A stretch of DNA of 56,650 nt from Campylobacteraceae bacterium. Its GTDB lineage: Bacteria; Campylobacterota; Campylobacteria; Campylobacterales; Sulfurovaceae. Of the stretch, positions 9,222 to 17,510 are shown piece after piece; the stretch's first letter is position 1; each line of letters starts with the position of its first letter. The stretch is from assembly GCA_027024155.1 (NCBI GenBank), contig JALVTE010000006.1, positions 1-56,650 on the forward strand. The letters are read 5' to 3'. Made by a program: the position numbers and the translations under genes. Under the pieces are notes generated by a model, which saw nothing but the letters and a program-made list of their open reading frames with translations, ran no database searches and was not told the DNA's origin.

Positions 9222-10060
9222 GCTACTGAGACACTTTTCTCGCTATTGCCCTCCAAAACACTATTCACACTAATTGATGTAATAATTGATAATATCACAT
9301 ATATCAAAAAGATATATAATCCACTCTCTATTTCACTATAACTATTTTCACTGCTACCTGCACTTAAATATACTAAAAGCAAAGATACAACAAATACATC
9401 TAACATAGACCATTTACCCAAATGTTTAAATAGTGCAACTAATTTTTTAGCAATATGTAACTCTTTCCAAATAATTACAGCTATCATACTTGCTGTTTTA
9501 AGAAGTGGCACAATTACAGAAAAGAGTAAAATAACTATAGCTACAGGATAATTTGCATTATGATATAGATGTTCTATTGTCCCAATAATTGTTTTAGATT
9601 CAAAAGAGAGTACAATATCTCCTAAATAATTTACATACTTATGTATTACAATCATTAAAATCGGTGTTACTATTCCATATAAAAGTGTTATAAGCGAAGC
9701 AAGGGCGACAGTTAGACTAAAAGTTGTAATATCTAATATAAAATAGAGCAGAAGTAAAATTGTAGCAGATATAGCAAGGTATATTGTATATCGTTTATTC
9801 TCCTCTTTTAATACTATTCTTTTGGCTTTTAACATATTTAAATCGACTGCTTTGCTACTCTTTTTTGTCATTCCCATAGTTATTTTATCTAGTATTGAAG
9901 AGAAGCGTCGCTTTATAAGTTTTGAAATATCTGTTTGAGCTTTATAGTAACTTGTATTCACTCTCTCTAACTCTTTTGCACTAGAGTATGATTTATAGCT
10001 AAAAAAAGTAATTGCTGTAAGTATCGAAATTACAATTACTGTATTTATTATTTTTCTCAT
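9218..10060 (-). CDS. PqiA-domain inner-membrane protein
   Basis: A 280-residue protein with an N-terminal membrane anchor, a charged region at 30-90, and about four hydrophobic segments. The GKWSMLDVFVVSLL stretch near residue 215 is the conserved PqiA-domain signature. PqiA proteins work with MCE proteins (PqiB/YebS) in intermembrane lipid trafficking. Only one PqiA half-domain is present and no MCE partner is adjacent, so the role is inferred from family only. Confidence 0.8.
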   Translation of the reverse strand: MRKIINTVIVISILTAITFFSYKSYSSAKELERVNTSYYKAQTDISKLIKRRFSSILDKITMGMTKKSSKAVDLNMLKAKRIVLKEENKRYTIYLAISATILLLLYFILDITTFSLTVALASLITLLYGIVTPILMIVIHKYVNYLGDIVLSFESKTIIGTIEHLYHNANYPVAIVILLFSVIVPLLKTASMIAVIIWKELHIAKKLVALFKHLGKWSMLDVFVVSLLLVYLSAGSSENSYSEIESGLYIFLIYVILSIITSISVNSVLEGNSEKSVSVA

Positions 10061-10149
10061 TTTAAAATCTCCTTGAAAATAATTACGATTTTATCGAAAA
10101 ATTGTGAATGCTTTGCAAAAATTAACTTATTAACTTCAGTTATTATCTG

Positions 10150-10155
10150 TATAAT
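10150..10155 (+). promoter_or_regulatory. -10 box immediately upstream of suhB-like start
   Basis: TATAAT ends 7 nt before the ATG at 10163 and no ribosome-binding sequence intervenes, so a leaderless transcript is likely. Confidence 0.5.
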
Positions 10156-10162
10156 CATCTTT

Positions 10163-10951
10163 ATGAATAGATTTGAAGAGTTAAAAAAGATTGTAAAAGA
10201 GGCTGGTATAATTGTTAAAAATGGTTATGCTAAAACAGTAGATGCTGATAAAAAGAGTGCAACAGAGCTTGTTACAAAATATGATAAAGAGGTAGAAGAG
10301 TTTTTAATTGGGCAGATTGCACCGCTTTATAAAGAGTATGAAATTGTAGGAGAAGAGAGCTTTAAAGGTGGCAAACTACCAGATAAAGCTATATTTATAG
10401 ACCCAATAGATGGTACTACTAACTTTGTGCATAAATTCCCGCACCTTGGTATTAGTGTGGGTATTTGGAGTAATGGTGAAGCATTAGAGGCTATAGTATA
10501 TAATCCTATTTTAGAAGAGTTTTTTTATGCTCAAAAAGGGCAGGGGGCATTTTGTAATGAAGAAAAATTAGAAGTTACAAATGAAGAGAGCTTACAAAAC
10601 TCTATAATCGCAACGGGTTTTCCATATGTTAAACACGAAATGGGTGCAGAGTATTGGTGGGTAATTAATAGTATGCAAAAACTACTTCCAAAAATTAGAG
10701 ATATACGCCGTTTAGGTGCAGCAGCTGTAGATTTATGCTACTTAGCACAAGGAAAGGTAAACGGTTTTTACGAAGTAAACTTGCAACCTTGGGATGTAGC
10801 AGCTGGCATATTAATAGTGCAAGAGGCAGGTGGAGCAGTTAGCTCTTTAAATGGAGGAGAGTACAGCTTAAAAGATAATATAATAGTTGCAAGTAATAGC
10901 AAGATACATACTCAACTTTTAGAGAACTTAGCGGAGTTTAAAAATGGCTGA
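10163..10951 (+). CDS. suhB: Inositol monophosphatase-family phosphatase
   Basis: A 262-residue Mg-dependent sugar-phosphate phosphatase. Motifs are GEES (metal-binding Glu), IDPIDGTTNFVH and PWDVAAGILIVQEAGG, with full family length. I chose the ATG at 10163 because the protein then begins with the family's normal N-terminus; an upstream ATG at 10073 would add 30 hydrophobic residues not seen in the family. Substrates may include inositol-1-phosphate or related sugar phosphates. It overlaps the next gene by 8 bp, indicating coupling. Confidence 0.9.
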   Translation: MNRFEELKKIVKEAGIIVKNGYAKTVDADKKSATELVTKYDKEVEEFLIGQIAPLYKEYEIVGEESFKGGKLPDKAIFIDPIDGTTNFVHKFPHLGISVGIWSNGEALEAIVYNPILEEFFYAQKGQGAFCNEEKLEVTNEESLQNSIIATGFPYVKHEMGAEYWWVINSMQKLLPKIRDIRRLGAAAVDLCYLAQGKVNGFYEVNLQPWDVAAGILIVQEAGGAVSSLNGGEYSLKDNIIVASNSKIHTQLLENLAEFKNG

Positions 10952-11435
10952 GATAGATAATTTACTTAACTCTTTAATGCAAGTTCCTGGAATGAGAGTT
11001 ATGCACTTTGCTAAAGATGATACAATTTGTAAAAACATACAGAATTTCTGTAAAGGTAGTGATTTTGATAGCGAGTATCTAATTTTAACTTTTAGTCAAG
11101 ATGACGAAGAGAAGCTAAAGTATTTAGAAGATGATATTACAAAAGTAAAATATGTAAATGAGAATAGAGCTAAATTTAATATTCAAGCAAAGCTTTACGA
11201 TTACCTATTTATAACAAATCTACCAAATGAAATGCAAAGCTTTTTTAAACGAGTATATTCAGCTTTGAAAAATGGAGCACCTATATTTATATTTTTGGAT
11301 AAAAACGATAGAGAGTTGGCATATAAATTAGAGAGTGAGTTAATAGAGTCTAACTATGTAGCCTCTAATAAGATGCAAATAGATAATTTTTTAGTTCTAT
11401 CTTCTAAAAAAATGCATGGCTGGAGTGGTGCATAA
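10944..11435 (+). CDS. Conserved hypothetical protein, methyltransferase-like fold possible
   Basis: A 163-residue protein overlapping the inositol-phosphatase gene by 8 bp, so it is very likely translationally coupled. The order of hydrophobic strands, with YDYLFITNLP near residue 87 and GAPIFIFLD near residue 112, resembles a Rossmann-type SAM-methyltransferase half, but no SAM motif is clear. I do not recognise a named family. It ends before a strong convergent terminator hairpin. Confidence 0.8.
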   Translation: MAEIDNLLNSLMQVPGMRVMHFAKDDTICKNIQNFCKGSDFDSEYLILTFSQDDEEKLKYLEDDITKVKYVNENRAKFNIQAKLYDYLFITNLPNEMQSFFKRVYSALKNGAPIFIFLDKNDRELAYKLESELIESNYVASNKMQIDNFLVLSSKKMHGWSGA

Positions 11436-11444
11436 TTCTGCTTT

Positions 11445-11485
11445 AAGCCAAAAGCATAAAGTACAAAGCATAATGCTTTTGGCTT
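11445..11485. terminator. Bidirectional terminator hairpin between convergent genes
   Basis: The 13-bp perfect arms AAGCCAAAAGCAT (11445-11457) and its complement (11473-11485) enclose a 15-nt loop between the convergent stop codons at 11435 and 11495. Confidence 0.65.
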
Positions 11486-11494
11486 TAGTATCTT

Positions 11495-12409
11495 TTAGCA
11501 ACTACCTTTACAGCCTCTGTTTTCCATAACACTAACTATCATCTCTTTTGAAAAATCATAAAGTTTACTGAATAGTTCACTTTTGTATTTATCTTTATGA
11601 TAAATTGCATAAAAGTTTCTTGTACACTTAAAATTTTTAATATCTAATTCGAACAAAACACCATTTTGTAACTCGTTATGAACTGCTAATTTAGAGATAC
11701 AAGTTACTGGTTTTTTGCTAAGTAGTAGACTTTTAATAGATTCAGTATGTCCTAATTCTAAGAATATATTTAATTTTACACCGCTATCTTTAATATAATT
11801 TAAAAATACATTTCTAGTTCCGCTACCCTTTTCTCTAAGTACCCAGCGGTAGTTAGCGATATCTGCTAATTTTAAATTTTTACCTTTTAACTCTTCGTTA
11901 GCACTTACAACTACTAATTCATCTTGCCCAATAACCTCTTTTATAATATCGCTATCTTCTACTTCGCCTTCGATAAAGCCCATATCGATTTTGCCCTCTT
12001 TTACAAGAGTTACAATATCTTTTGTGTTCCCCTCTTTTAAATCTATTTTTACATTTGGATAACGCCCCATATAATCACATACAATAGATGGCATTAAATA
12101 ATCGATAATTGTAGTACTCGCACCTACACGCACGCTACCTTTATCTTCGCTATTTTGAAACTCTGTCTCTATATCTGAGAGTTTTTTAAAGAGTGGCAGT
12201 ACTGCTTGATAAAAGCTTCTACCTATCTCGTTTAATATAAGTTTTTTATTAATTCTATCGAACAGTTTCCTTCCGATAATATTTTCTAACTCTTTAATAG
12301 ACATAGAGACTGCAGATTGACTTAATCCCAATTCATGCGCCACTTTTGTTAAATTTTGTGACTCTACAACTTTTAAGAATATCTCTATTTGTCTTAATGA
12401 AATTTTCAT
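11495..12409 (-). CDS. LysR-family transcriptional regulator
   Basis: A 304-residue LTTR. The N-terminal helix-turn-helix spans about residues 4-62 (LRQIEIFLKV, LGLSQSAVSMSIKELE, GRKLFDR) and a periplasmic-binding-like effector domain covers 90-295. It is divergent from the NifS/NifU-like pair across a 238-bp gap, the usual LTTR arrangement, so it may control that pair. The C-terminus contains GCKGSC, a short two-cysteine tail. The effector is unknown; sulfur or nitrogen metabolism is only a guess. Confidence 0.9.
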   Translation of the reverse strand: MKISLRQIEIFLKVVESQNLTKVAHELGLSQSAVSMSIKELENIIGRKLFDRINKKLILNEIGRSFYQAVLPLFKKLSDIETEFQNSEDKGSVRVGASTTIIDYLMPSIVCDYMGRYPNVKIDLKEGNTKDIVTLVKEGKIDMGFIEGEVEDSDIIKEVIGQDELVVVSANEELKGKNLKLADIANYRWVLREKGSGTRNVFLNYIKDSGVKLNIFLELGHTESIKSLLLSKKPVTCISKLAVHNELQNGVLFELDIKNFKCTRNFYAIYHKDKYKSELFSKLYDFSKEMIVSVMENRGCKGSC

Positions 12410-12647
12410 AACTTCTACTACCTCGTTTGTTTTATTGTTTGGGTTTTAAAAACCTAATAATACCTAAAAGTCGCCATTTTTTACTAAAATTTATCAATTA
12501 ATTTTATTTTTTATAAAAGATAAAAGCATATTAAGCTTATGAATATAATAGTTAAAATTAAATTTTTATTTAGCATAATAGTTTTTTAAGTTGAGATAAA
12601 GCTACTTAATTGTAAATTCAGATAAAATTACTCCTAAAGGAGAGAGC
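12410..12647. promoter_or_regulatory. Divergent control region between LysR gene and NifS-like gene
   Basis: The 238-bp AT-rich gap has ATTAAGCTTAT with palindromic TAAGCTTA (12532-12539) next to TATAAT (12544-12549). A palindrome beside a -10 box would suit a LysR site. The ribosome site AAAGGAGAG decides the GTG start at 12648. Confidence 0.3.
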
Positions 12648-13826
12648 GTGTCAATTTTACTAAATAGTAATATAACAACACAATTAAGCAGTAATGTAAA
12701 AGAGGCGATGGAGCCTTTTTATGGTGAAGCGATAGATTTAAAAAACTTAGCAAAGCCAAACCAAAAAGCTTTAAAAGCTTATAGTCAAGCGATTGATAAA
12801 ATATATAGGTCTATTGAGGCAAAAGATGAAGATAGCATTATCTTAACATCATCTGCAAGCGAAGCTACTTCGCAAGTTTTTATGTCGATGTATCTACAGT
12901 ATATCTTAACAGGTAGAAAAAACTCTATTATAATTTCGGCAAGAGCTAGCATAGATGAGTTAAAACTTGCACAATTTTTAGAATCGCAGGGGTGTAGGGT
13001 TTATAGAATCCCAGCAACTGTAGATGGTACAATAGATGTAGAGCTTTTAAAAGAGTACTTAAACTCTAAAACAGCACTTGTATCGGTGCCATTAGTAGAT
13101 GAAGAGAGCGGGGTAATCCAGCCAATCGAAGAGATAAGCGTAGCTTGCTCAATGCACGATATACCGTTATATTGTAATGCAACACACGCTATTGGTAAAA
13201 TACCCGTAAGTGTGCAAAGAAATGCGGTTGCTTACCTTAGTTTTGAGGGTAGCACAATACATGGACCAAAAGATATTGGAGCACTATACATTAATGAAAA
13301 AGCTCCAGAGTTAATGCCACTAATTTATGGTGCAGATAGCGAGCAAGCCTCTTTAAGAGCAATGCCAAAAGAGATTTCAAGTGTTATAGGTTTTGCAACA
13401 GCGTTAGAGAATGCAATAGATGCCCTAGATTTCGATATGGAAGATGTGCGAGAGCTTAGAGATGAGTTAGAGCAGGGCTTATTGCAGATGAATGATTCAT
13501 ACTCTTTAGCTCCATGGGCTCTTAGGGTTCCAAATGTTTGCATTATGGCATTTGCAGATGTTCATGCTTCTATGTTGCTTGATAGATTGGCACAAAAAGA
13601 TATAGTAGCTTACTCTTTTGCAACATTTGCCAATAGAAATTTTGAGAGAACAAGTATAATAGATATAGCTTCGCTAGATAGCTCTTTAAAGCACTGTGTA
13701 GTGGGCTTTAGCTTAAATATCAACAATACAGAAGAAGAGATAAAAACAGCTATCGAAGCTGTAAAAGAGGCAGTTGCACAAATTCGAAGTGAAATATCAG
13801 GTGGAATATGCAAGGAGGCAAAATGA
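12648..13826 (+). CDS. NifS/IscS-like class V aminotransferase fold, probably catalytically inactive
   Basis: A 392-residue protein aligning along its length with NifS/IscS cysteine desulfurases. The residues needed for catalysis are replaced: the PLP-stacking His is Arg99, the PLP-ring Asp is Asn177 (YCNATHAIGKIP), the Schiff-base Lys is Thr203 (FEGSTIHGPKDIGALYI), and the persulfide Cys is Phe327 (YSFATFANR). The motif following the lysine is preserved, so the fold is probably intact. It is expected neither to bind PLP covalently nor release sulfur; a scaffold or regulatory role is inferred. It starts at GTG with AAAGGAGAG and overlaps the NifU-like gene by ATGA. Confidence 0.85.
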   Translation: MSILLNSNITTQLSSNVKEAMEPFYGEAIDLKNLAKPNQKALKAYSQAIDKIYRSIEAKDEDSIILTSSASEATSQVFMSMYLQYILTGRKNSIIISARASIDELKLAQFLESQGCRVYRIPATVDGTIDVELLKEYLNSKTALVSVPLVDEESGVIQPIEEISVACSMHDIPLYCNATHAIGKIPVSVQRNAVAYLSFEGSTIHGPKDIGALYINEKAPELMPLIYGADSEQASLRAMPKEISSVIGFATALENAIDALDFDMEDVRELRDELEQGLLQMNDSYSLAPWALRVPNVCIMAFADVHASMLLDRLAQKDIVAYSFATFANRNFERTSIIDIASLDSSLKHCVVGFSLNINNTEEEIKTAIEAVKEAVAQIRSEISGGICKEAK

Positions 13827-14773
13827 GTAAAGCAGATGTACTACCACAGGTAAGAGAAAACTTTAAAATAGACTCTTTGGTAAACAGACCACAAAATATT
13901 GGAACAATTAGCGAAGATGAAGCAAAGAGTCAAAATGCAGAACTTTTTACTTATAGTTACGGCTCTTGCAGAGGTGGCTTGGCTATTAAAATTTATTGGG
14001 CACTAAACAATGAAAAGAAGATAGTAGACTGCAAGTTAGAAGTTTTTGGAGAGAGCGAACTTTTAGCAGTAGCTTCAATCGCCGGATTAGTAGCTAAAAA
14101 TAAAACTCGAGACGAAATATTAGAGCTCAAAGAGAAGGGTTTAGAGTATTTTTTAAGAGAGAACCCAAACAAATCGGCTCTGCCACCAAGCTACAGATTT
14201 TTAACAAATGTAATGATAGATGCCCTATATTGTGCTGCTAAAACATACAAAGGTGAAGAGATAGAAGAGGGCGATGTGGTAGATAGCTTTACAGGTGCTA
14301 CAACTCGCTTTATAAAAGAGAGCATTAAGCGTTTCGATATAGATAACTTAAAAGATTTAGTCGAAATTACAAGAGCTGGTGCTTATGACAAGAGTTGTCA
14401 ATTCCCAGGAGCTGGCGATAAACTATCAAAACACTACTTAGCCGATATTTTAAGAGAGACAAGAATCGAAATAGACGAAGCGAAAAAAGCAACTAAAGAG
14501 GTAGTAGATAAGCCATTTAAGCAGATGAGTATCGATGAAAAGAGAGCTGCAATAGAGGATATAATAGATAAACACATTCGTCATATGTTAGTAATGGATG
14601 GTGGAGATATGGAAATTTTAGATATAAAAGATAATGGCGAAAATACAGACATCTATATTCGCTACTTAGGTGCATGTAATGGTTGTGCAAGTGCAAGCAC
14701 CGGAACACTATTTGCAATCGAAGGTATACTAAAGCAGAAGCTTGATGATAAAATTAGGGTAGTTCCACTGTAA
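13823..14773 (+). CDS. NifU-like protein with only the C-terminal CxxC domain intact
   Basis: A 316-residue protein with NifU order: IscU-like domain (about 20-145), central region (150-200) and Nfu domain (235-316). The scaffold cysteine of FGCG is lost (FGESEL, 75-80), the third scaffold Cys is lost, and the central CxC is lost (VVDSFTG, 152-158). The Nfu motif GACNGCAS keeps Cys285 and Cys288. So only Fe-S transfer by the C-terminal domain looks possible. The ATG at 13823 is chosen because AAGGAGG lies just upstream. It is coupled to the NifS-like gene. Confidence 0.88.
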   Translation: MSKADVLPQVRENFKIDSLVNRPQNIGTISEDEAKSQNAELFTYSYGSCRGGLAIKIYWALNNEKKIVDCKLEVFGESELLAVASIAGLVAKNKTRDEILELKEKGLEYFLRENPNKSALPPSYRFLTNVMIDALYCAAKTYKGEEIEEGDVVDSFTGATTRFIKESIKRFDIDNLKDLVEITRAGAYDKSCQFPGAGDKLSKHYLADILRETRIEIDEAKKATKEVVDKPFKQMSIDEKRAAIEDIIDKHIRHMLVMDGGDMEILDIKDNGENTDIYIRYLGACNGCASASTGTLFAIEGILKQKLDDKIRVVPL

Positions 14774-14802
14774 ATAAGCATAAAGATAAATGCTTTTGAT
14801 GT

Positions 14803-14866
14803 GTAAGGGTACTATACCCTACAAAAATATATTTTTCCCCGTAGGGTACAGTGCTTTCACTGTACC
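14803..14866. repeat. Pair of divergent GTAG-headed REP palindromes
   Basis: A minus-strand REP (14803-14822, head CTAC at 14819-14822) and a plus-strand REP (14841-14866) sit head to head. The second is GTAG followed by a perfect 9-bp stem GGTACAGTG/CACTGTACC with a CTTT loop. They fill much of the 194-bp gap downstream of the NifU-like gene and may also act as a terminator. Confidence 0.55.
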
Positions 14867-14967
14867 TTTATCATAAATAAAGATGCCATTAAGATTTATA
14901 AAAGCTCTTTTAAGATAATCTCTTCTATATAAATATAAAGTGTTAGCTTTGTAATAGAGAGGTGAAA

Positions 14968-15399
14968 ATGTTAAAAAAAGTAAATATATCTTTAATCTTA
15001 TTACTACTAATATCATTAAATGGTTGTAAGCAAAATAATGAAAATGAAAATAATAAAACTCTTATAAAAAACAGTACTATAACACAAAATAGAAATCACA
15101 AAAATGATGATGATAAAATACTACAAAAAATAGGTATCTCTACCGAAAAAGATAAAATTATAATAGAGCCTAAAAAAACAAAAGCATTTTTTGATAAATT
15201 AGGTAAAACTTTTGAACAGACAGCAAAAAAAATTAAATCTAAAGTTGATAAGATTGACGAAAAAGATATTGGAATCACAGCTAACAAAGATAAGATAACT
15301 ATAGATATTAATAAAACTACTAATTTTTTCAATAGTTTTTCTAAAGAGTTAGAGAAGGCTGCTAAAGATATTGATAAAGTTGTTAATAATAAAGAGTAG
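14968..15399 (+). CDS. Putative lipoprotein with internal duplication
   Basis: A 143-residue lipoprotein: residues 1-18 form a signal with lipobox SLNGC, so it is probably membrane-anchored. The rest is Lys/Asp/Asn-rich and contains two related segments (DKIIIEPKKTKAFFDKLGKT and DKITIDINKTTNFFNSFSKE), an internal duplication. The family is not recognised. The ATG at 14968 follows GAGAGG; the GTG two codons earlier overlaps that site. Confidence 0.75.
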   Translation: MLKKVNISLILLLLISLNGCKQNNENENNKTLIKNSTITQNRNHKNDDDKILQKIGISTEKDKIIIEPKKTKAFFDKLGKTFEQTAKKIKSKVDKIDEKDIGITANKDKITIDINKTTNFFNSFSKELEKAAKDIDKVVNNKE

Positions 15400-15423
15400 T
15401 AGGGTTTAATTGTTTGGTAGCAC

Positions 15424-15671
15424 CAATGCCATTAAGTTAAGTATTCTATATCCATTTATTAGCTTTAAGTTCAAAGTCCGAAGTGACGAAAATATTTACC
15501 ATCGCATTCATTCTGAGCGGATGCGAAGAATCTAACTTAAAAAGCCGAGATAAACTATTAGCTTTACAGCCGTTTAAACTAGATTCTTCGCATCCGCTCA
15601 GAATGACGGCGATGGTGAGCTTTAAATGTACTGCAATTTATGGAAGTAAATTCCTTAACTTAATGGCAATG
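15424..15671. mobile_element. 248-bp MITE-like element, type I core (copy B)
   Basis: The 18-bp terminal repeats CAATGCCATTAAGTTAAG and CATTGCCATTAAGTTAAG (inverted) enclose a core that is itself palindromic: CATTCTGAGCGGATGCGAAG and its complement about 50 bp apart. A 10-bp direct repeat TTGGTAGCAC flanks it (15414-15423, 15672-15681), consistent with target duplication. A 71-codon open frame inside recurs in other copies but is set by the palindromes. It lies between a convergent lipoprotein gene and rplT. Confidence 0.8.
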
Positions 15672-15690
15672 TTGGTAGCACTTATACAGC

Positions 15691-15713
15691 TTAGGTAGCA
15701 TATTGCTACCTAA
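15691..15713. repeat. Perfect 10-bp hairpin near the rplT end
   Basis: TTAGGTAGCA and its complement flank a 3-nt loop. It lies 31 bp beyond the rplT stop and may terminate the rpmI-rplT transcript, though no U-tract follows. A run of nine G's (15728-15736) lies between it and rplT. Confidence 0.55.
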
Positions 15714-15743
15714 CACTTAAACAAAATGGGGGGGGGAGGAGAT

Positions 15744-16097
15744 TTACTTCAATGCAGACTTTGCAGCCTCTGCAACGCTTGCAAATGCTGATGGCTCATT
15801 CATTGCCATATCTGCTAAAATTTTTCTATCTAATTCGATATTTGCCAGTTTTAAACCGTGCATAAATCTTGAGTAGCTAATATCATTTAATCTAGCTGCT
15901 GCATTAATTCTGATAATCCAAAGTTTTCTGAATTCTCTTTTTTTCTGCTTTCTATCTCTATAAGCATATACCATTGAGCGCTCAAGTTGCTCTTTTGCTT
16001 TTCTAAAATGTTTTCTTCTACCGCTATAGAAGCCTCTAGCTTTTTTTAATAATCTTTTGTGTCTTCGTCTTCTTACGACGCCAGTTTTTACTCTCAT
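15744..16097 (-). CDS. rplT: 50S ribosomal protein bL20
   Basis: A 117-residue basic protein of the large subunit, needed early in assembly. The N-terminus [15 protein letters not shown] and [16 protein letters not shown] are classical bL20 sequence, at full length. The ATG is preceded by AGAAAAGGAAAAC. It follows rpmI by 110 bp and is expected to be cotranscribed. Confidence 0.98.
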   Translation of the reverse strand: MRVKTGVVRRRRHKRLLKKARGFYSGRRKHFRKAKEQLERSMVYAYRDRKQKKREFRKLWIIRINAAARLNDISYSRFMHGLKLANIELDRKILADMAMNEPSAFASVAEAAKSALK

Positions 16098-16207
16098 CTG
16101 TTTTCCTTTTCTTCTTTACCGTAAATTTTTAAACTCTAATTTCGGTGTCGATATTATCAATCGAACTTACCCTAAAATGAGGGGAGTTTATAGTTAAATA
16201 GTTTTAA

Positions 16208-16399
16208 TTAAACTATCATCTCTTTGATTTGCTTAGCATCAACTTTATCAACGTGTTTTGGTGCTCTCATCTGTCTATGGTGTTTACCATCTACTTTAGT
16301 TAAAATGTGGCTTCTATAAGCAGTTCCACGCTTAATTTTACCACTTTTTTTAACTTTAAAACGCTTCACAGCGCCTTTTACGCTCTTCATTTTTGGCAT
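16208..16399 (-). CDS. rpmI: 50S ribosomal protein bL35
   Basis: A 63-residue basic protein. The start MPKMKSVKGAVKRF at 16399 is chosen over an in-frame ATG five codons upstream because AAAGGAAACGAT directly precedes it and MPKMK is the family N-terminus. infC, the usual upstream partner, is absent; a separate promoter is seen upstream. Confidence 0.97.
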   Translation of the reverse strand: MPKMKSVKGAVKRFKVKKSGKIKRGTAYRSHILTKVDGKHHRQMRAPKHVDKVDAKQIKEMIV

Positions 16400-16476
16400 A
16401 TCGTTTCCTTTCAAAAAAAATCATTTCTATTGGAACCTAACAATAAAGGTGCCTTAAGAGATAGAAAATGCGACGC

Positions 16477-16482
16477 ATTATA
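16477..16482 (-). promoter_or_regulatory. -10 box for rpmI-rplT
   Basis: GGTATAATGCG on the minus strand, about 77 nt before the rpmI start. The leader between them is long enough for L20-type autoregulation, but no conserved fold was demonstrated. Confidence 0.5.
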
Positions 16483-16507
16483 CCTAATATTGTTTAAAAA
16501 GTAGCCC

Positions 16508-17497
16508 CTATTTTATGTCTGGATTAAAAAAATATTGCTTTATTTCCGCTTTTGTATCAAAAGGTTCTACTTCATAATCTTTACCTGCAATCTCTACACT
16601 ATACTTCTGCCCTTTTTTGCACTTTCCGTAAGTAATTGCTATCTTTGCTGCAAGCTCTTTTTCTGCTTCGCTTGCATCTTTATGAATAACGCTATATGGT
16701 CCAATAATTGGCAATGAGAAACCTATATAACTGCTGTTGTTTAACTCTCTTAATGCTTTATTATCTTCAGCATCTCTACCAACTGCTAATTTTGAACCAT
16801 CTGGAAGCCTAAAGTGGCGACCATATTTTAGTAAATCTATAGACTCAACACTAAACTCTTCGAACTCTAAGTACTCTCTAATCTTTTGGCTATATACCGG
16901 CTCGGTTAGCAAACATCCACCTGCTGGCGATTCGTAATCATCCCAGCCAAATTCAGCTGCCATTTTTAGTTGAACTTCTCTGTTTCGTCCACTAATATCT
17001 AAAAGTTTCTCTCTATCAACCCAACCCTCTATCTCTGGTTTTGTTGGCTCTAAAAGTTTGGCACAAAGGGGTCTTAAGATTAGCCCATCTTCATCTTCGG
17101 CTAATTTTTGTACCTGTTTTAAGGCATCTTTTCGCTGACTCATTGGTCTTTGACCCAAAACTTCGCCTGTAACTAAAAATTTAGCGTCTAAATCTTTTAA
17201 CATATATTTAGCAATTTTAAACATATAACCGTGGCAATCAATACATGGGTTAAAGTTTTTGCCATACCCATATTTAGGGTCAAAAAGTACCTCTTGGATA
17301 TACTCTTCTCTTACATCTACAGCTACAAAATCTGCACCCGCCATTTTAGCACGACGCTCCAATTCGTCTCGTACATCTTTTTTACCACCAAAACCTGTAA
17401 AAATGTGTAGTGCAGTAACATCTATACCTTGATTTACCATCATCTTTATCGCTAGCATACTATCTAGCCCGCCACTAAAAAGTGATATTGCTCTCAT
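16508..17497 (-). CDS. PP-loop ATPase, MnmA/ThiI-related tRNA thiolation-like protein
   Basis: A 329-residue ATP-pyrophosphatase. The PP-loop SGGLDSML lies at residues 8-15. Two cysteine sites occur: NPCIDCHGYM near residue 85 and AGGCLLTEP near residue 193, as in thiouridylases that use a persulfide. The protein is shorter than MnmA and lacks its full C-terminal domain. It could thiolate tRNA or another sulfur acceptor. It follows dnaG by 13 bp on the same strand, a neighbourhood I also associate with Helicobacter. Confidence 0.8.
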   Translation of the reverse strand: MRAISLFSGGLDSMLAIKMMVNQGIDVTALHIFTGFGGKKDVRDELERRAKMAGADFVAVDVREEYIQEVLFDPKYGYGKNFNPCIDCHGYMFKIAKYMLKDLDAKFLVTGEVLGQRPMSQRKDALKQVQKLAEDEDGLILRPLCAKLLEPTKPEIEGWVDREKLLDISGRNREVQLKMAAEFGWDDYESPAGGCLLTEPVYSQKIREYLEFEEFSVESIDLLKYGRHFRLPDGSKLAVGRDAEDNKALRELNNSSYIGFSLPIIGPYSVIHKDASEAEKELAAKIAITYGKCKKGQKYSVEIAGKDYEVEPFDTKAEIKQYFFNPDIK

Positions 17498-17510
17498 AAT
17501 TTCCCCTGTA

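Noticed and set aside
15483-15698. 71-residue open frame inside copy B, with similar frames in copies A and C
   Set aside because: The frame recurs because the palindromic element recurs; it reads across both inverted arms, lacks a ribosome site and shows no protein-like constraint.
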